Below, one piece after another: positions 1 through 9,240 of a stretch of 64,000 bases of DNA. The position numbers and the translations under genes are program-made. The stretch comes from Phoebastria nigripes. Its lineage: Eukaryota > Chordata > Aves > Procellariiformes > Diomedeidae. Every line of letters starts with the position of its first letter. Position 1 is the stretch's first letter. The notes under the pieces are model-generated. The model was not told where the DNA came from. It did not search any database and saw nothing but the letters and a program-made list of their open reading frames with translations. The stretch lies in assembly GCA_035582835.1 (NCBI GenBank), contig JAYKAV010002031.1, forward strand, positions 1,123,865 to 1,187,864. Direction: 5' to 3'.

Positions 1-262
1 ATTTTGCACTAGTTCACTGTCATTGTGAAAAAATACTGCAGTAATCTATTAAATATATCAGTTTGCCCCCTCCATATTCTAAAATAACCCAATCTTATTC
101 TGAAGTTTTCTTACAAAGTTCCGGTAAGAATGTAGTATTTATTATTGCACTTAATATACACATTGTGCTTCTCTTACATTGTATGTCTCTCTGAATACAG
201 TCCAGGCACTAACAGTATTACCAGATTTGCCTAACCTCAGTTCAAATGTGATATATTCTCTA

Positions 263-316
263 TAGGAATGTGTATGTGTTTCTCAGCGATAGGAACGTGT
301 ATGTGTTTCTCAGCGT
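263..316. repeat. 27-bp tandem duplication, two copies
   Basis: Two adjacent copies of a 27-base unit starting TAGGAA(T/C)GTGTATG and ending TCTCAGCG. They differ at one internal base and at the final base. It is a simple local duplication within intron 2. The period is a multiple of three but nothing suggests coding. Confidence 0.8.
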
Positions 317-657
317 CCAACTCTGTCTTTCATATAACACCATCAAGGGGGACCTCAGAGCTCCACTTCTCCATTTGTATTTTGCACTTCTGTTGGAAAC
401 AGACTCTCTGAGGGTAGAAGGTTTCAGCTTTGACTTGTCCCCTCACTTCCTATGTGACTCTTATTCTTAACTGTATTCAGATATTTTCAGAATGACAATG
501 GAGAAAAATTAACAGCAGTTTCTGAACTGAAAATATTTGCTTTTCCAGCTGATAGTAAACTTCAGTAATTAACCTGGTCTTAACACTTTAAGCTTGAACT
601 ATTAGAGCAAGAGAGTGATGACTAATGGAGATTGCTTAGGGATGAGGTGAAACAGAA

Positions 658-687
658 TGAGATGAAACATCATGATGCTTCATCTCA
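658..687. repeat. Short near-perfect hairpin
   Basis: TGAGATGAA at 658-666 is the exact inverse complement of TTCATCTCA at 679-687. The loop itself contains the self-complementary CATCATGATG. No transcript or terminator role is implied. Confidence 0.5.
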
Positions 688-2557
688 CCTTCGAAGTAGC
701 TTTTGTGCTGTCACATCTGCTTATATCAGCACGAAACGACTTCTGATTTGATCTTAATTGCCCTAATTAGAAGTTCAATTAATACACTGAGTTCGTCGTA
801 TCAATGCCACCTCAGCATCAAGGATGTGCATACAGAGCATTTCTGAGCAATACAGGTTAAACTAATAAGGAAGGTCACTGGGAAAAGGAAACTACCTGCA
901 GTCTATTGTTCTGAAGATACCACATAGTTAGGATGACACTCAATATCCACTCATGCCCCAGGACAAACAGAAAGGGAGAACTTAAGGAACTCTATTGAGA
1001 GATATCCATCAGCTGTGAACAAAAATTACATTTCCTGTCATTGACAATCTTTCAGACTTGCTTCCACTAAGGATTAAAACCCTTCAAAAGAACACTTTGT
1101 CTTCACAGGAAGACGAAAATAGCCTAAAATGCTCACAGTGAAAGACTGTGCAAAAAGTGCATAATATGGTAACTTTAAATGGTTATCAAATACAATTTAC
1201 TTTGATATTCAGTATATCAAATACAGTATACTTCAGCACATACTAGAAATATAAATGTGTTTCATTAGTTGATGAAATGATGAAAATGAAAAAAAAATTA
1301 AGGGGTTTTGCATGAGAGACAAGCAAATCTCACTAGCAGACAAAGTGTCACCAATTCCCTGCCTGGAAGTATTTTGCATATGCATCGAATGAAGAATTTT
1401 GCACGTTCGCAAAAGAAGACAGGGAAGCAGACAAGGGAAACAGACAGCACCCCCTTATTAAAATATGATGCATAGATATTCATAAAACAGGAAAGAGCAT
1501 ATTTACTCATTCTTCACTTTTCATGATTCAGAATAAAGGCTATAATCCAGAATCAATCAAAAAACAGAAGCGCAAAATAAATAAAAACATCTTCATGCTT
1601 CTGCAATTTTTGTTCTATGAAGGAAAAAAAGAAATAAAGAACTTTGTCTTAGTCAGTTGTAAAAACAAGATAACATATTATGACCAATTTCATGGTATCA
1701 GATATTGCTGTGAGATGTGACTTTTTTAAAATGTGAGAAAATTAAAACACAATTCTGCATTAACTGTCTTGACCTGACCATCTACCTACTATTTATGTTT
1801 GTACTGAAATCAATCATCAAGATTTTGTGATACAGTCTCTGAAACAATCTTTTTGCTTCAGTTTCTATGAAAGAATAAAGCTACATCACAAAATGTCACA
1901 AACTACATGGGGCAAGATCTTCATGTGGTATGAACTCAAATACTTCCTCTGTTTTCAGTATAACGACGATGATTTACTCTCCTTTATCTTCTCAATAACC
2001 AGGAAATGATCAGAACACAGCTAGTTTGTGGTTGGGTAGGTTTTTATGCATCACGTTACGTGAATGAATGTAATAACACCACGTATTAGATGCATACCAA
2101 ACATCTTTCAGTTTTCAGGGACATCTGAATATTTAATGGTACCTGTACTCTTTTTAGACAATTCTTTTAAGCAACAGGTCCTGACCTCTGCCTGGAGTCA
2201 CTACCTCTACTAGTTAGACTTCCTCTTTAACGGCACTTATTTTAGAAAGAATTAGTCAATAGTGATAACTGTAAAATATTACTTGTTTTTATTATCCTGA
2301 TAGCTAACATTTGTGTTCTCTCTCAAGCAGACACTGGAGTCAGAATTCTGTAAAAAAACTGTCCAACTATAGAATATGGCCTTCTTCATAAAATAAATGC
2401 ATAAACTGCACAGCTAACTGATACCTGTATGTAAACATTTGAAAATATTTCAAGATATTCTAAGTAGGAACAGTGCCAAGCTAGGACTACTGGTTCTTTG
2501 CAGAGGTGCCAAGCAACCTGGAAAACAGGAAAACGTACCATAATTTCCTATCATTGT

Positions 2558-2601
2558 TGTGCGCTATGTATTGCACACTAGGTATTATCATCTAGCGCAC
2601 A
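2558..2601. repeat. 9-bp inverted repeat with CpG-containing arms
   Basis: TGTGCGCTA at 2558-2566 pairs exactly with TAGCGCACA at 2593-2601 across a 26-nt spacer. The arms are GC-rich and contain CpG, unlike the AT-rich surroundings. Function unknown; it may be chance. Confidence 0.4.
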
Positions 2602-2824
2602 TAGAAGCCGCTAAAAATTTTAGAGAAGGGTCATCAAAACGAATGAATCCAGTATTATGATTTGTTAGGCTGAAAAAGCACACTACTGCAGTAGCTCAAA
2701 AGCAAGAAAATATAAAGCACAAGATAGGCATTATTCAAATGTTGGGTAAATCTGGTAAAACAATTGTCTCTGCTCTGTGCGTGTAGATATTCAGTTACAT
2801 TCTCCAACTGCCATGGTCCTAATA

Positions 2825-2837
2825 TTTTTTTTTTTTT
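2825..2837. repeat. Poly-T run
   Basis: An uninterrupted run of 13 T on the plus strand within intron 2. It is simple low-complexity sequence; no retrotransposon body is recognisable next to it. Confidence 0.7.
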
Positions 2838-3139
2838 ACTCTGTCAACTGTATGAGGGTTTTAATGAACCCACAGCTTATCAGCGTAAAAGGTAACTACA
2901 GTACCTCAAAATAAAAAAAAAAAGCCAAGAGACCAACAAAACACTGAACAAGGGGCTTTTTGGACTCACACCTTGCCTAGATCTCCAACAGATGGAAGTG
3001 TCCCCCAACAAGGTTATTCTAGAATAAAGTCTCCCCCTTGTGGATCTCTCACATAATAAAAGCTCCATCAAATACTTAATTGCATAATAAAGTCTGTGCT
3101 CCTTCCTTTGCAGGTAAGAATTTCAGAGGCAAATAGGAA

Positions 3140-3245
3140 CATGTAATGAAATCATGGTACATGGTTTACTTCAAATCAGTGGGCTCGATCCCCCCTCAGG
3201 CAAGACAAGCTGTTTTGTTGTAAGATACCTTATGATTCTGTGATA
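3140..3245 (+). mobile_element. Possible degenerate tRNA-type SINE with CR1-like tail
   Basis: GGGCTCGATCCC at about 3180 resembles a tRNA B box. About 40 bases later comes TATGATTCTGTGAT, which resembles the repeated 3' terminus of CR1. Avian SINEs such as TguSINE1 combine a tRNA head with a CR1-derived tail. The A box and the rest of the head cannot be recognised, so this could be chance. Confidence 0.2.
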
Positions 3246-3609
3246 AATTCATTTGAAAGACACTAAAACCCTCAAAATAATTTAATTCCTTCCCATCTCC
3301 ATGTAAGTTAGTTATGAAGGTTGGTTTAGCGACCCCCCACAAACTGTTCAGCCCAAAACCATCAATGGTTTAACTGTTTAGGTAAAAATTCAAATGCCAA
3401 ACTCTTTCTATCTAATACTCATTAAAAAGAATATAAAACATGGCAAGATTCCCCCCTACTTTAAGTGCACAAAGTTCACTATCCTGGAAAAAATAGTTTC
3501 ATCCCAGAACAACTTATTGTGTCTCAGAGATTAAGGAGCTATAGCACTATTTGCAGAATGACTCTTCCTCAAATACTTCATTAACTACACTATTCTCTGA
3601 TCTGCATTA

Positions 3610-3691
3610 ATTTAAAGGGATCACAAAGATTTCTTTGCATATGATAATTTACATTATCATAAATTAAGAAATCGTTGTGATTGCTTAAATT
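3610..3691. repeat. 82-nt imperfect hairpin
   Basis: Positions i and j pair along i+j=7301. Nine consecutive pairs run from 3640-3648 to 3653-3661, and eight from 3628-3635 to 3666-3673. Seven more run from 3620-3626 to 3675-3681, and shorter paired segments extend out to 3610/3691. Interruptions are an internal loop at 3636-3639/3662-3665, one mismatch at 3627/3674, and small outer mismatches. Length and shape are like a microRNA precursor, but also like a short palindromic DNA-transposon remnant. It lies in intron 2 of ST6GALNAC5. Expression is not shown by sequence. Confidence 0.55.
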
Positions 3692-6600
3692 ATCATGTTG
3701 ATCTCAATGCTCTCTTAAGGTATTTAATAAATCATACATTTTGTCTGCAAGATTGATTTTGATATGGTTTTTTTATTTTCTAAGAAACAAAATCCTTGAT
3801 GGCTTGAAATATTATTCAATTACATATGTGACAAACTCGTATTTTATTCGCAGTGCCAACTGTTGAGTCAACACTGGGTAAAAAGCTTTTTAACTATCCA
3901 GAGACATGTTCTCACATTCATTTCAGAATAGTAATATAATGGTTAAATATTTATTTCTTGCAAGTTCTGGAATAGTGCTAGGTTTCCTACTTTCATTAAC
4001 AGTCTCTTATTTGTATGCAGTAATTGCTTTAAAAATATTAGCACTGTAATTTCTTGCTAACGCTACGATAAATCAACAGAAAGCCTTATCACCATGCCTC
4101 CCCACAGGAGAGCATAATTCTGCTTCCCTCAATGCCAGTGACAAAACCTCTTTAATTTCAGGATTACACTCAAAGAATTCATGAAAGATGTTAGTCTGAC
4201 AGTCTGGGACTCCTGTCCTTTCTAATTGCAGAACAGATGCAATAGCTAAGCAGTGCTACACTCTGCCAATGTGACTCTGTAGGAAACAACAGCTCCTCAA
4301 AGTAGAAGGGTAGCTGCTACTTCTCCACTTCATTTTGGTCCTTGACCTCTCAATAGCAACTATCAGCAAACCATGTTTTCTGTTCCAAATGTGAGAGGTT
4401 TTAGGATATAAACATCTGGCTATTAAGAACGAAAAAAGATATCATTCATTCATTTCAAACATCCATCAACAATGACTGTCAACCGCTGTTGGTCTGGGAC
4501 ATGCAGAGGCAAAATGCCAAGAATCAATCTCTGAATCCACTGCATTTCTGAATTTTCTTGTTTTAAGAGTTCAGTTCAACAAAAACGAAGTTTGCACTGC
4601 TAAACTGCGAAAGGCTGCTAAAGCTAAGACCATGGGTTCTGATCTCTGCTGCTTGATTCACAGAAAAAAATCACTAAGAAACAAAACATCACAAATCTGA
4701 CCAAGTGACAAGAGACTTCTGCAAAAAGACTCTTCAACCCAGTAAAAAAAAATTACATATTTTAGCTGTACTCTCAGAGACTGCCTGCTTATCTTGACAG
4801 GATGGATGAGGAACTACAATTCTTACTGAATATAAAATAAAAGGAGGAAAATAATTGGTAATTACAATATTGCAAGCTATATTTTAAAATCATTGGTACT
4901 TTACCAAGTACCTTGATTTCCTGGCAAATAGTCTCCATACATGATCACCCAGCACTACTAAATGAGCTGTATTGCTAGTAGTGACAGACATTTGGAATAC
5001 ATGATATTTCACAATGTGGACAATTGTTACATTTTATCCCTGCAGAGAAATGTCTATACTGCCATATAACACAGCTTCTGTATGTGTCAATACTCATATT
5101 GTAATTATGGATTAATACTAACTTTAGTACTTATCATATAGCTTCTACATATATGTGCATACTTACTCTCATTAAATGCATCAGAATGGGTACAACACCA
5201 CAAACATGAAACTAGGTTTTCCTATTAAAGCAAAATATAGGATACAGAAACAAAGTCTTTCCAAAGTTAAGAACATGTTTCAGCTCCTAGATCTGAATGA
5301 TCTAGACATTTAGTCTACTGCTAACTGTCATTCATGCAGGAACACATACCAAGGATGAATTTTGTACAATGGTCATTCAGCTTCAGGTCATTCAACCTGA
5401 CAGATAATCCCAAGATTCTANATGGGAAATTAAGGAAGCTGTATTGTGAAAAATCTACCATCCATTGTCATTTCACACTGTCACCTCTGTGCCATCAAAA
5501 TAACATGTACCATTGCTGAAGTCTTTCCCCCCTTAGCCTTCCAAGCTTGTTGTCCTCATACAACAGGTACTTTTCATCTCCTTCCAGACCTCCCTGTCTC
5601 TTCAAATATCATGTCCTTCTCACAGCTACAGAATTTTATCTTGCTCTCTTCTTGCAGCTCTCCCAGTATTCCTTGAGCCTCCCTGATTCCTTCATTTTCT
5701 CTCACTTTGGGCTGGACTTTTATGCTGCTTGCTATTCAAGCTGTCTTCTCTGCAGTCTCCAGTGTTCCACCCAAAAAACATGTTCTCTGAAAATTTTTCA
5801 CCATTTCTCAGTTCTTGCAACCTCTCTCCCTATTCTCATCATCACTGATCCTGCATCCTTCTTTCTCCAAACCATTAATGCCTACGATCTTTTGCATTCT
5901 CCATTTTTCATTCTGCAGGAAACCTATGTATTCTGAGATTGTAAATCCATGTTAAATATATGGGTCTGTTAAAATACTAAAATAAATACACTGTTAAGAG
6001 TCAAATCTGAGCCCTTCTCTCCCCCGTCATCTCCTTATGGTAATACAGTATCCTCACTGCTCTGTATACCACAGTGGCACAGCTCTCTGCATGATCTCAT
6101 GTGCATTAAAATAAGACAAAGCAAGCTGGGAACACAGCAGGGACTGCACAATCTTCTTTTTGACCCCCAGAAGTTATGTGGAAAAGTTATTAAAGCTTCA
6201 GCAGATTATTACTGTGAGGCATAAGCTATGTGAAATGAAATTCAGAAATGGAGTATCTGTGGGTTTTGGGCCATATTACAATATATTAAAAAGCCAGAGG
6301 ATCAGGTTTCTCCAAAACACAGGGAAACATTAAAATTACCCCGGAAAATAATAAACACAGAATAGTGATTTTAAGTATGTTCTATTAATGAGGGGTGTTT
6401 GGGAGTCAGGAGAAATCAATGTAAGGGGTTACCAGTGTCAGAAGGCTACTCACATATACACCCTAAAAACCCGCAGATACCTTCTCAATTATTACTGCTT
6501 ACAAAAATCATGTGCACATATATCTATACCTCATCACTACAGTCATGTTCAAGAAGAACAAAAGAATTACAAGAGAACACCTCACACAGTAGGGAGCCCC

Positions 6601-7800
6601 ATGGCCAAACTTGCTTTTTCTATACAGACATTACATTTGAGAATTTCCTGGAGAACCATGTAGGAAAGCAAATAAAGCCTATAAGGGGCCATCATGAGCT
6701 ATTTTTCTGTGTTAAGAGCCCTACAGATAACTCTTGCATAGAAAGTGAAGCCAGAAGGAACAATAAAAATCTCTGTATATCAAAGTCTCTTATCTTCACA
6801 CAGTACCTCTAAACTGAGTTCAAGTAACCTGTCTGACAACATATCTTTCAGAGAGATGTCAGTCTGGATGTGAAAACATGAGAAAGTTAAGAATCCTCAC
6901 CTCCCTTGCTTATTTTTTACAGTAAATTTTTACTGCAAGAAGCGTGTGTACTAAACATTATCTGGGGTTTTGGCAGAGAGGGTCCTTGGAGTTTCTGGGT
7001 AAATGCAACAAACTGAACACTGCACAAGTAGATGAATCTGCCTTCTGAGAAAATTACTGAAGCTCGAGTATCTCTTCAGCATGGATGTGCCACCTTGCTC
7101 ACTTTATGTCATTACGTCTGTCCTGTGAGATATCAAAGCTTAGTCTGCCTATCTCTGGTAAACGTGTATTACAGCCTGACAATCCAGCCTGGTAATTCCT
7201 GTGTCAAGGGGAGGGACATCATTTTGTTCACCATTAAAGAGGTGCCTGCAATTTCTAGAATGGAGACTACAGTTGACAACTTCTGCTTCCCAGGAGGAGG
7301 ATGAAAAGGTCATTTGTGCAGGAGATACAGTTCTCTTCGGTTTCCCAAAACGAAATGAGCTAAGAATAAACACCCACCTATTGACTTTCCCTTCCAGTAA
7401 CTAAACTTCCTTCTTTAACCCTTCCTAATACCATCATAAACATACATTTGTAGTGTACCTCTAGCATCCAACATCAGAAACAAAACACTTCACACTCCAT
7501 CTTCTACCGGGCAAGGGAAGAGAAAACCAACGCTCCACAAAGGCCTAACCGCCGGCTGGACACCAGGTCCCGTTAACCCATGCACCCAGGGCCAGGCACT
7601 ACGGCAGTGAAGCCAGCCCGGACATCGAGGTACCAGGGCAGCCCATGCCGCCGGGGGTGGACCCGCCGCCGCACGGAGGGCAGGAAGGAGAGCTCTGCAG
7701 GTACGGGGTCAGGTGCCCCCTTGGGAGGACGGGGCAGCGCGGGGTCCCCGGCTGCCCCGAGGGCCGGGTGAGAGGGGCGGCCCCTCGGCCGGAGGCTCAC

Positions 7801-8022
7801 CTTGTGCTCCAGGACGCTGATGTAGCCCTCCAGGAGGCCGGCCCCGACGGGGAGGGCCGGGCGGTGCTGGCCGCGTCCCGGCGGGCGGCTGGGCACCGCC
7901 GCCACCTGCTGCTGCCGACGCCGCGGCTCCGGGTGGCCCCCGCCGCCGCCGATGCCGCCGTACATAAGCAACAAGCTGGTGCACATGGTGGTGAGCGCCA
8001 AGCAGACGGCCAGCCCGTGGCG
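7801..8022 (-). CDS. ST6GALNAC5: ST6GALNAC5 coding exon 2: membrane anchor and stem
   Basis: This exon encodes 74 residues (protein residues 6-79) of a type II Golgi sialyltransferase that adds sialic acid in alpha-2,6 linkage to GalNAc, mainly on gangliosides such as GM1b. The acceptor is a pyrimidine tract followed by CCCCACGCAG, with the first exon base at 8022. The donor is AAG|GTGAGC after 7801. The exon opens with RHGLAVCLALTTMCTSLLLM, which covers the single membrane-spanning segment and matches the known human protein. It ends with GYISVLEHK, aligned to the human segment just before the catalytic domain. Between them the stem is Gly-, Pro- and Arg-rich, with a five-Gly run and only three Gln where the human protein has a long Gln run. 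The catalytic domain is encoded outside the window. Identification is from memory of the human sequence. Confidence 0.92.
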
Positions 8023-8673
8023 CTGCGTGGGGCAGAGAGAGAGGCGGCTCAGCGCCGCGGGGCAGCGGGCTCCCCCCGCCGCGGGGCCCAGTGGGGCGCA
8101 CCGCTCCCCGCCGCCCACAAGTTTCACGCCGCCAGAGACCCGGCAAAAGTGCGAGGAGAGAATTGGGGAATCCCCCCCTTCCCCCTCCTGGCCCCGCGCC
8201 GGCCCGCTCCCCTGCCTCCCTCTCTCTCCCCCAGCCCTGCTTCCTTGCCTCTTCTCCCCTCTGTGTGCCCGGCTCCCCCGCGCCTCTCATTCCCATGCAG
8301 CCGTCCCCCTTTGGGCATCTCATTCGTGCATTTTAACGAGCGTTGGGGATTGTAGCACTCCCCCCCACGCAGCTACCTCCAGCTTCGTCCTTTAAGCAGA
8401 TCGGCTTTCTATACGCTCCTTAAAACGCACACACACACAAAACCCCCAAACCATGAGCAACACGAATAAAAGAAAGCAGGCGGAAAGTTCGCCGCCGTCG
8501 CCGCCGGGGTTTTGTTCGCCTTCGCGCGATCCCGAAGAGCCGCGGGGATGCAGCCCGAGGAAGGCTGGAGCATGTGTAGGGTGCCCGGGGCAGCCCCGCT
8601 CCGCGCCGCGCCGCGCCGCTCCTCTCCTCCCCGCCGCCGGAGCCGGGATGAGCCGTGCCAACAACGCACTTAC
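8023..8673 (-). other. ST6GALNAC5: ST6GALNAC5 intron 1 (651 nt)
   Basis: A short GT-AG intron inside the CpG island. It begins GTAAGT at 8673 and ends CACGCAG at 8023, and joins exons 1 and 2 in phase 0. Long open frames cross it on both strands, but these are expected in very GC-rich sequence. A short ACACACACAC tract lies near 8430. Confidence 0.88.
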
Positions 8674-8688
8674 CATCAGGGTCTTCAT
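8674..8688 (-). CDS. ST6GALNAC5: ST6GALNAC5 coding exon 1 (start codon and four residues)
   Basis: Reading the minus strand, ATG at 8688-8686 begins MKTLM. The fifth codon ends at 8674 and is followed directly by the donor GTAAGT. MKTLM is the N-terminus of human ST6GALNAC5, and exon 2 continues in frame with RHGLAV. The start context has A at -3 and A at +4, which is acceptable. A second in-frame ATG at 8739 would add 17 residues but has C at both -3 and +4. The five residues form the cytoplasmic tail of the type II protein. The 5' untranslated part of this exon extends to higher coordinates, but its start cannot be placed. Confidence 0.9.
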
Positions 8689-8738
8689 TTTGTGCGCCTC
8701 CCGGCCGCCAGTCCTCCCGCTCCCCGCTAGGCTCGGCA
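8689..8738 (-). other. ST6GALNAC5: ST6GALNAC5 presumed 5' leader / optional N-terminal extension
   Basis: The minus strand is open from the ATG at 8739 through to the preferred start at 8688, giving a potential 17-residue extension beginning MPSLAGSG. The extension is not part of the human protein as I know it, and the ATG context is poor. It is therefore read as untranslated leader. Confidence 0.4.
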
Positions 8739-8759
8739 TGGCGGGGAAGCCGCAGACAT
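8727..8759 (-). promoter_or_regulatory. Candidate upstream ORF in ST6GALNAC5 leader
   Basis: ATG at 8759-8757 opens a ten-codon frame that ends in TAG at 8729-8727, 38 nt before the main start codon. It overlaps the in-frame ATG at 8739 in a different frame. If the transcript starts upstream of 8760, this uORF could dampen translation. Whether it is transcribed is not known. Confidence 0.3.
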
Positions 8760-9039
8760 GGCTCGGCCAGGGAAGCGCCGCCGTGGCGGGGATTAGGGGG
8801 AGTATTACACCCGGCCGGACCCTCGGAGCCTGCCAGAGCCGGGTCCTCGGCTGCCCCGCCTGCCTCCGCCCCCGCCTCCGCCTCCTCCTGCCGGCGCAGC
8901 GGCGGCTTCAGGGCAGGTGGAAGTTAACTTCTGCCTCCCCCTCGGTCGCGGTGCTCCGCCGGCGAGCCCGCGCCTCAGCGGCGCGGGGGGGCGGCGAGCG
9001 GCGGGGATCGCCGCGGTGGGCACCGCGCCCCCGGGGGGC

Positions 9040-9156
9040 ACCGGGCGGGCGGCGCCTCTCCGGCCCGCGGCGGGCACCGGGCGGGCACCGGGCGGGCACC
9101 GGGCGGGCGGGTACCGGGCGGGCGGCGCCTCTCCGGCCCGCGGCGGGCACCGGGCG
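9040..9156. repeat. G-rich promoter repeat: 44-bp direct repeat around an 11-bp tandem repeat
   Basis: The same 44-base segment, starting ACCGGGCGGGCGGCG, occurs at 9040-9083 and 9113-9156. Between and partly within these copies the unit CGGGCACCGGG is repeated exactly three times at 9071-9103, followed by a variant copy. The plus strand carries many GGG runs at short spacing, so G-quadruplex formation is plausible. It lies on the promoter side of the ST6GALNAC5 CpG island. Confidence 0.85.
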
Positions 9157-9240
9157 AGCGGAGAGGGGCAGGGGCTTCCTCCCTCGACCCAGCTTCTGTC
9201 CTGCTTGTAGCACCGGGGCACGGCCCTCACATTACATTAT

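Larger units (their letters stand above)
1..7800 (-). other. ST6GALNAC5: ST6GALNAC5 intron 2 (partial, runs off left edge)
   Basis: This stretch lies downstream of the exon 2 donor of the minus-strand gene. I looked for the next exon, which in this family carries sialylmotif L, and found no minus-strand open frame resembling it. The stretch is therefore read as intron 2, with the next exon beyond position 1. It is AT-rich and holds a short tandem duplication, several inverted repeats, a poly-T run and a possible degenerate SINE, each listed separately. The open frames here are short, often without a true ATG, and look like chance. The intron assignment is an inference from the exon 2 donor. 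Confidence 0.8.
7560..9240 (-). promoter_or_regulatory. ST6GALNAC5: CpG island and presumed ST6GALNAC5 promoter
   Basis: An abrupt change from AT-rich sequence to dense CpG starts near 7550 and ends near 9240. The island contains both recognised 5' coding exons of ST6GALNAC5 and the sequence upstream of its start codon. The transcription start should lie on the minus strand at a coordinate above 8688, probably within 8700-9240. No convincing TATA box precedes it, so a dispersed CpG-island promoter is the natural reading. The edges were set by eye, not by a computed CpG ratio. Confidence 0.85.

Noticed and set aside
5547..5936. 129-residue plus-strand open frame
   Set aside because: It starts at TTG, not ATG, and is a Ser/Leu/Phe-rich reading of pyrimidine-rich DNA with no domain.
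7573..8127. 184-residue minus-strand frame taken as a single-exon gene
   Set aside because: It begins at GTG with no in-frame ATG between it and the upstream stop at 8320. It crosses a clear splice acceptor and donor; only 7801-8022 is exon.
7645..8355. 236-residue plus-strand open frame
   Set aside because: It is antisense to exon 2 and intron 1 of ST6GALNAC5 and is explained by base composition.
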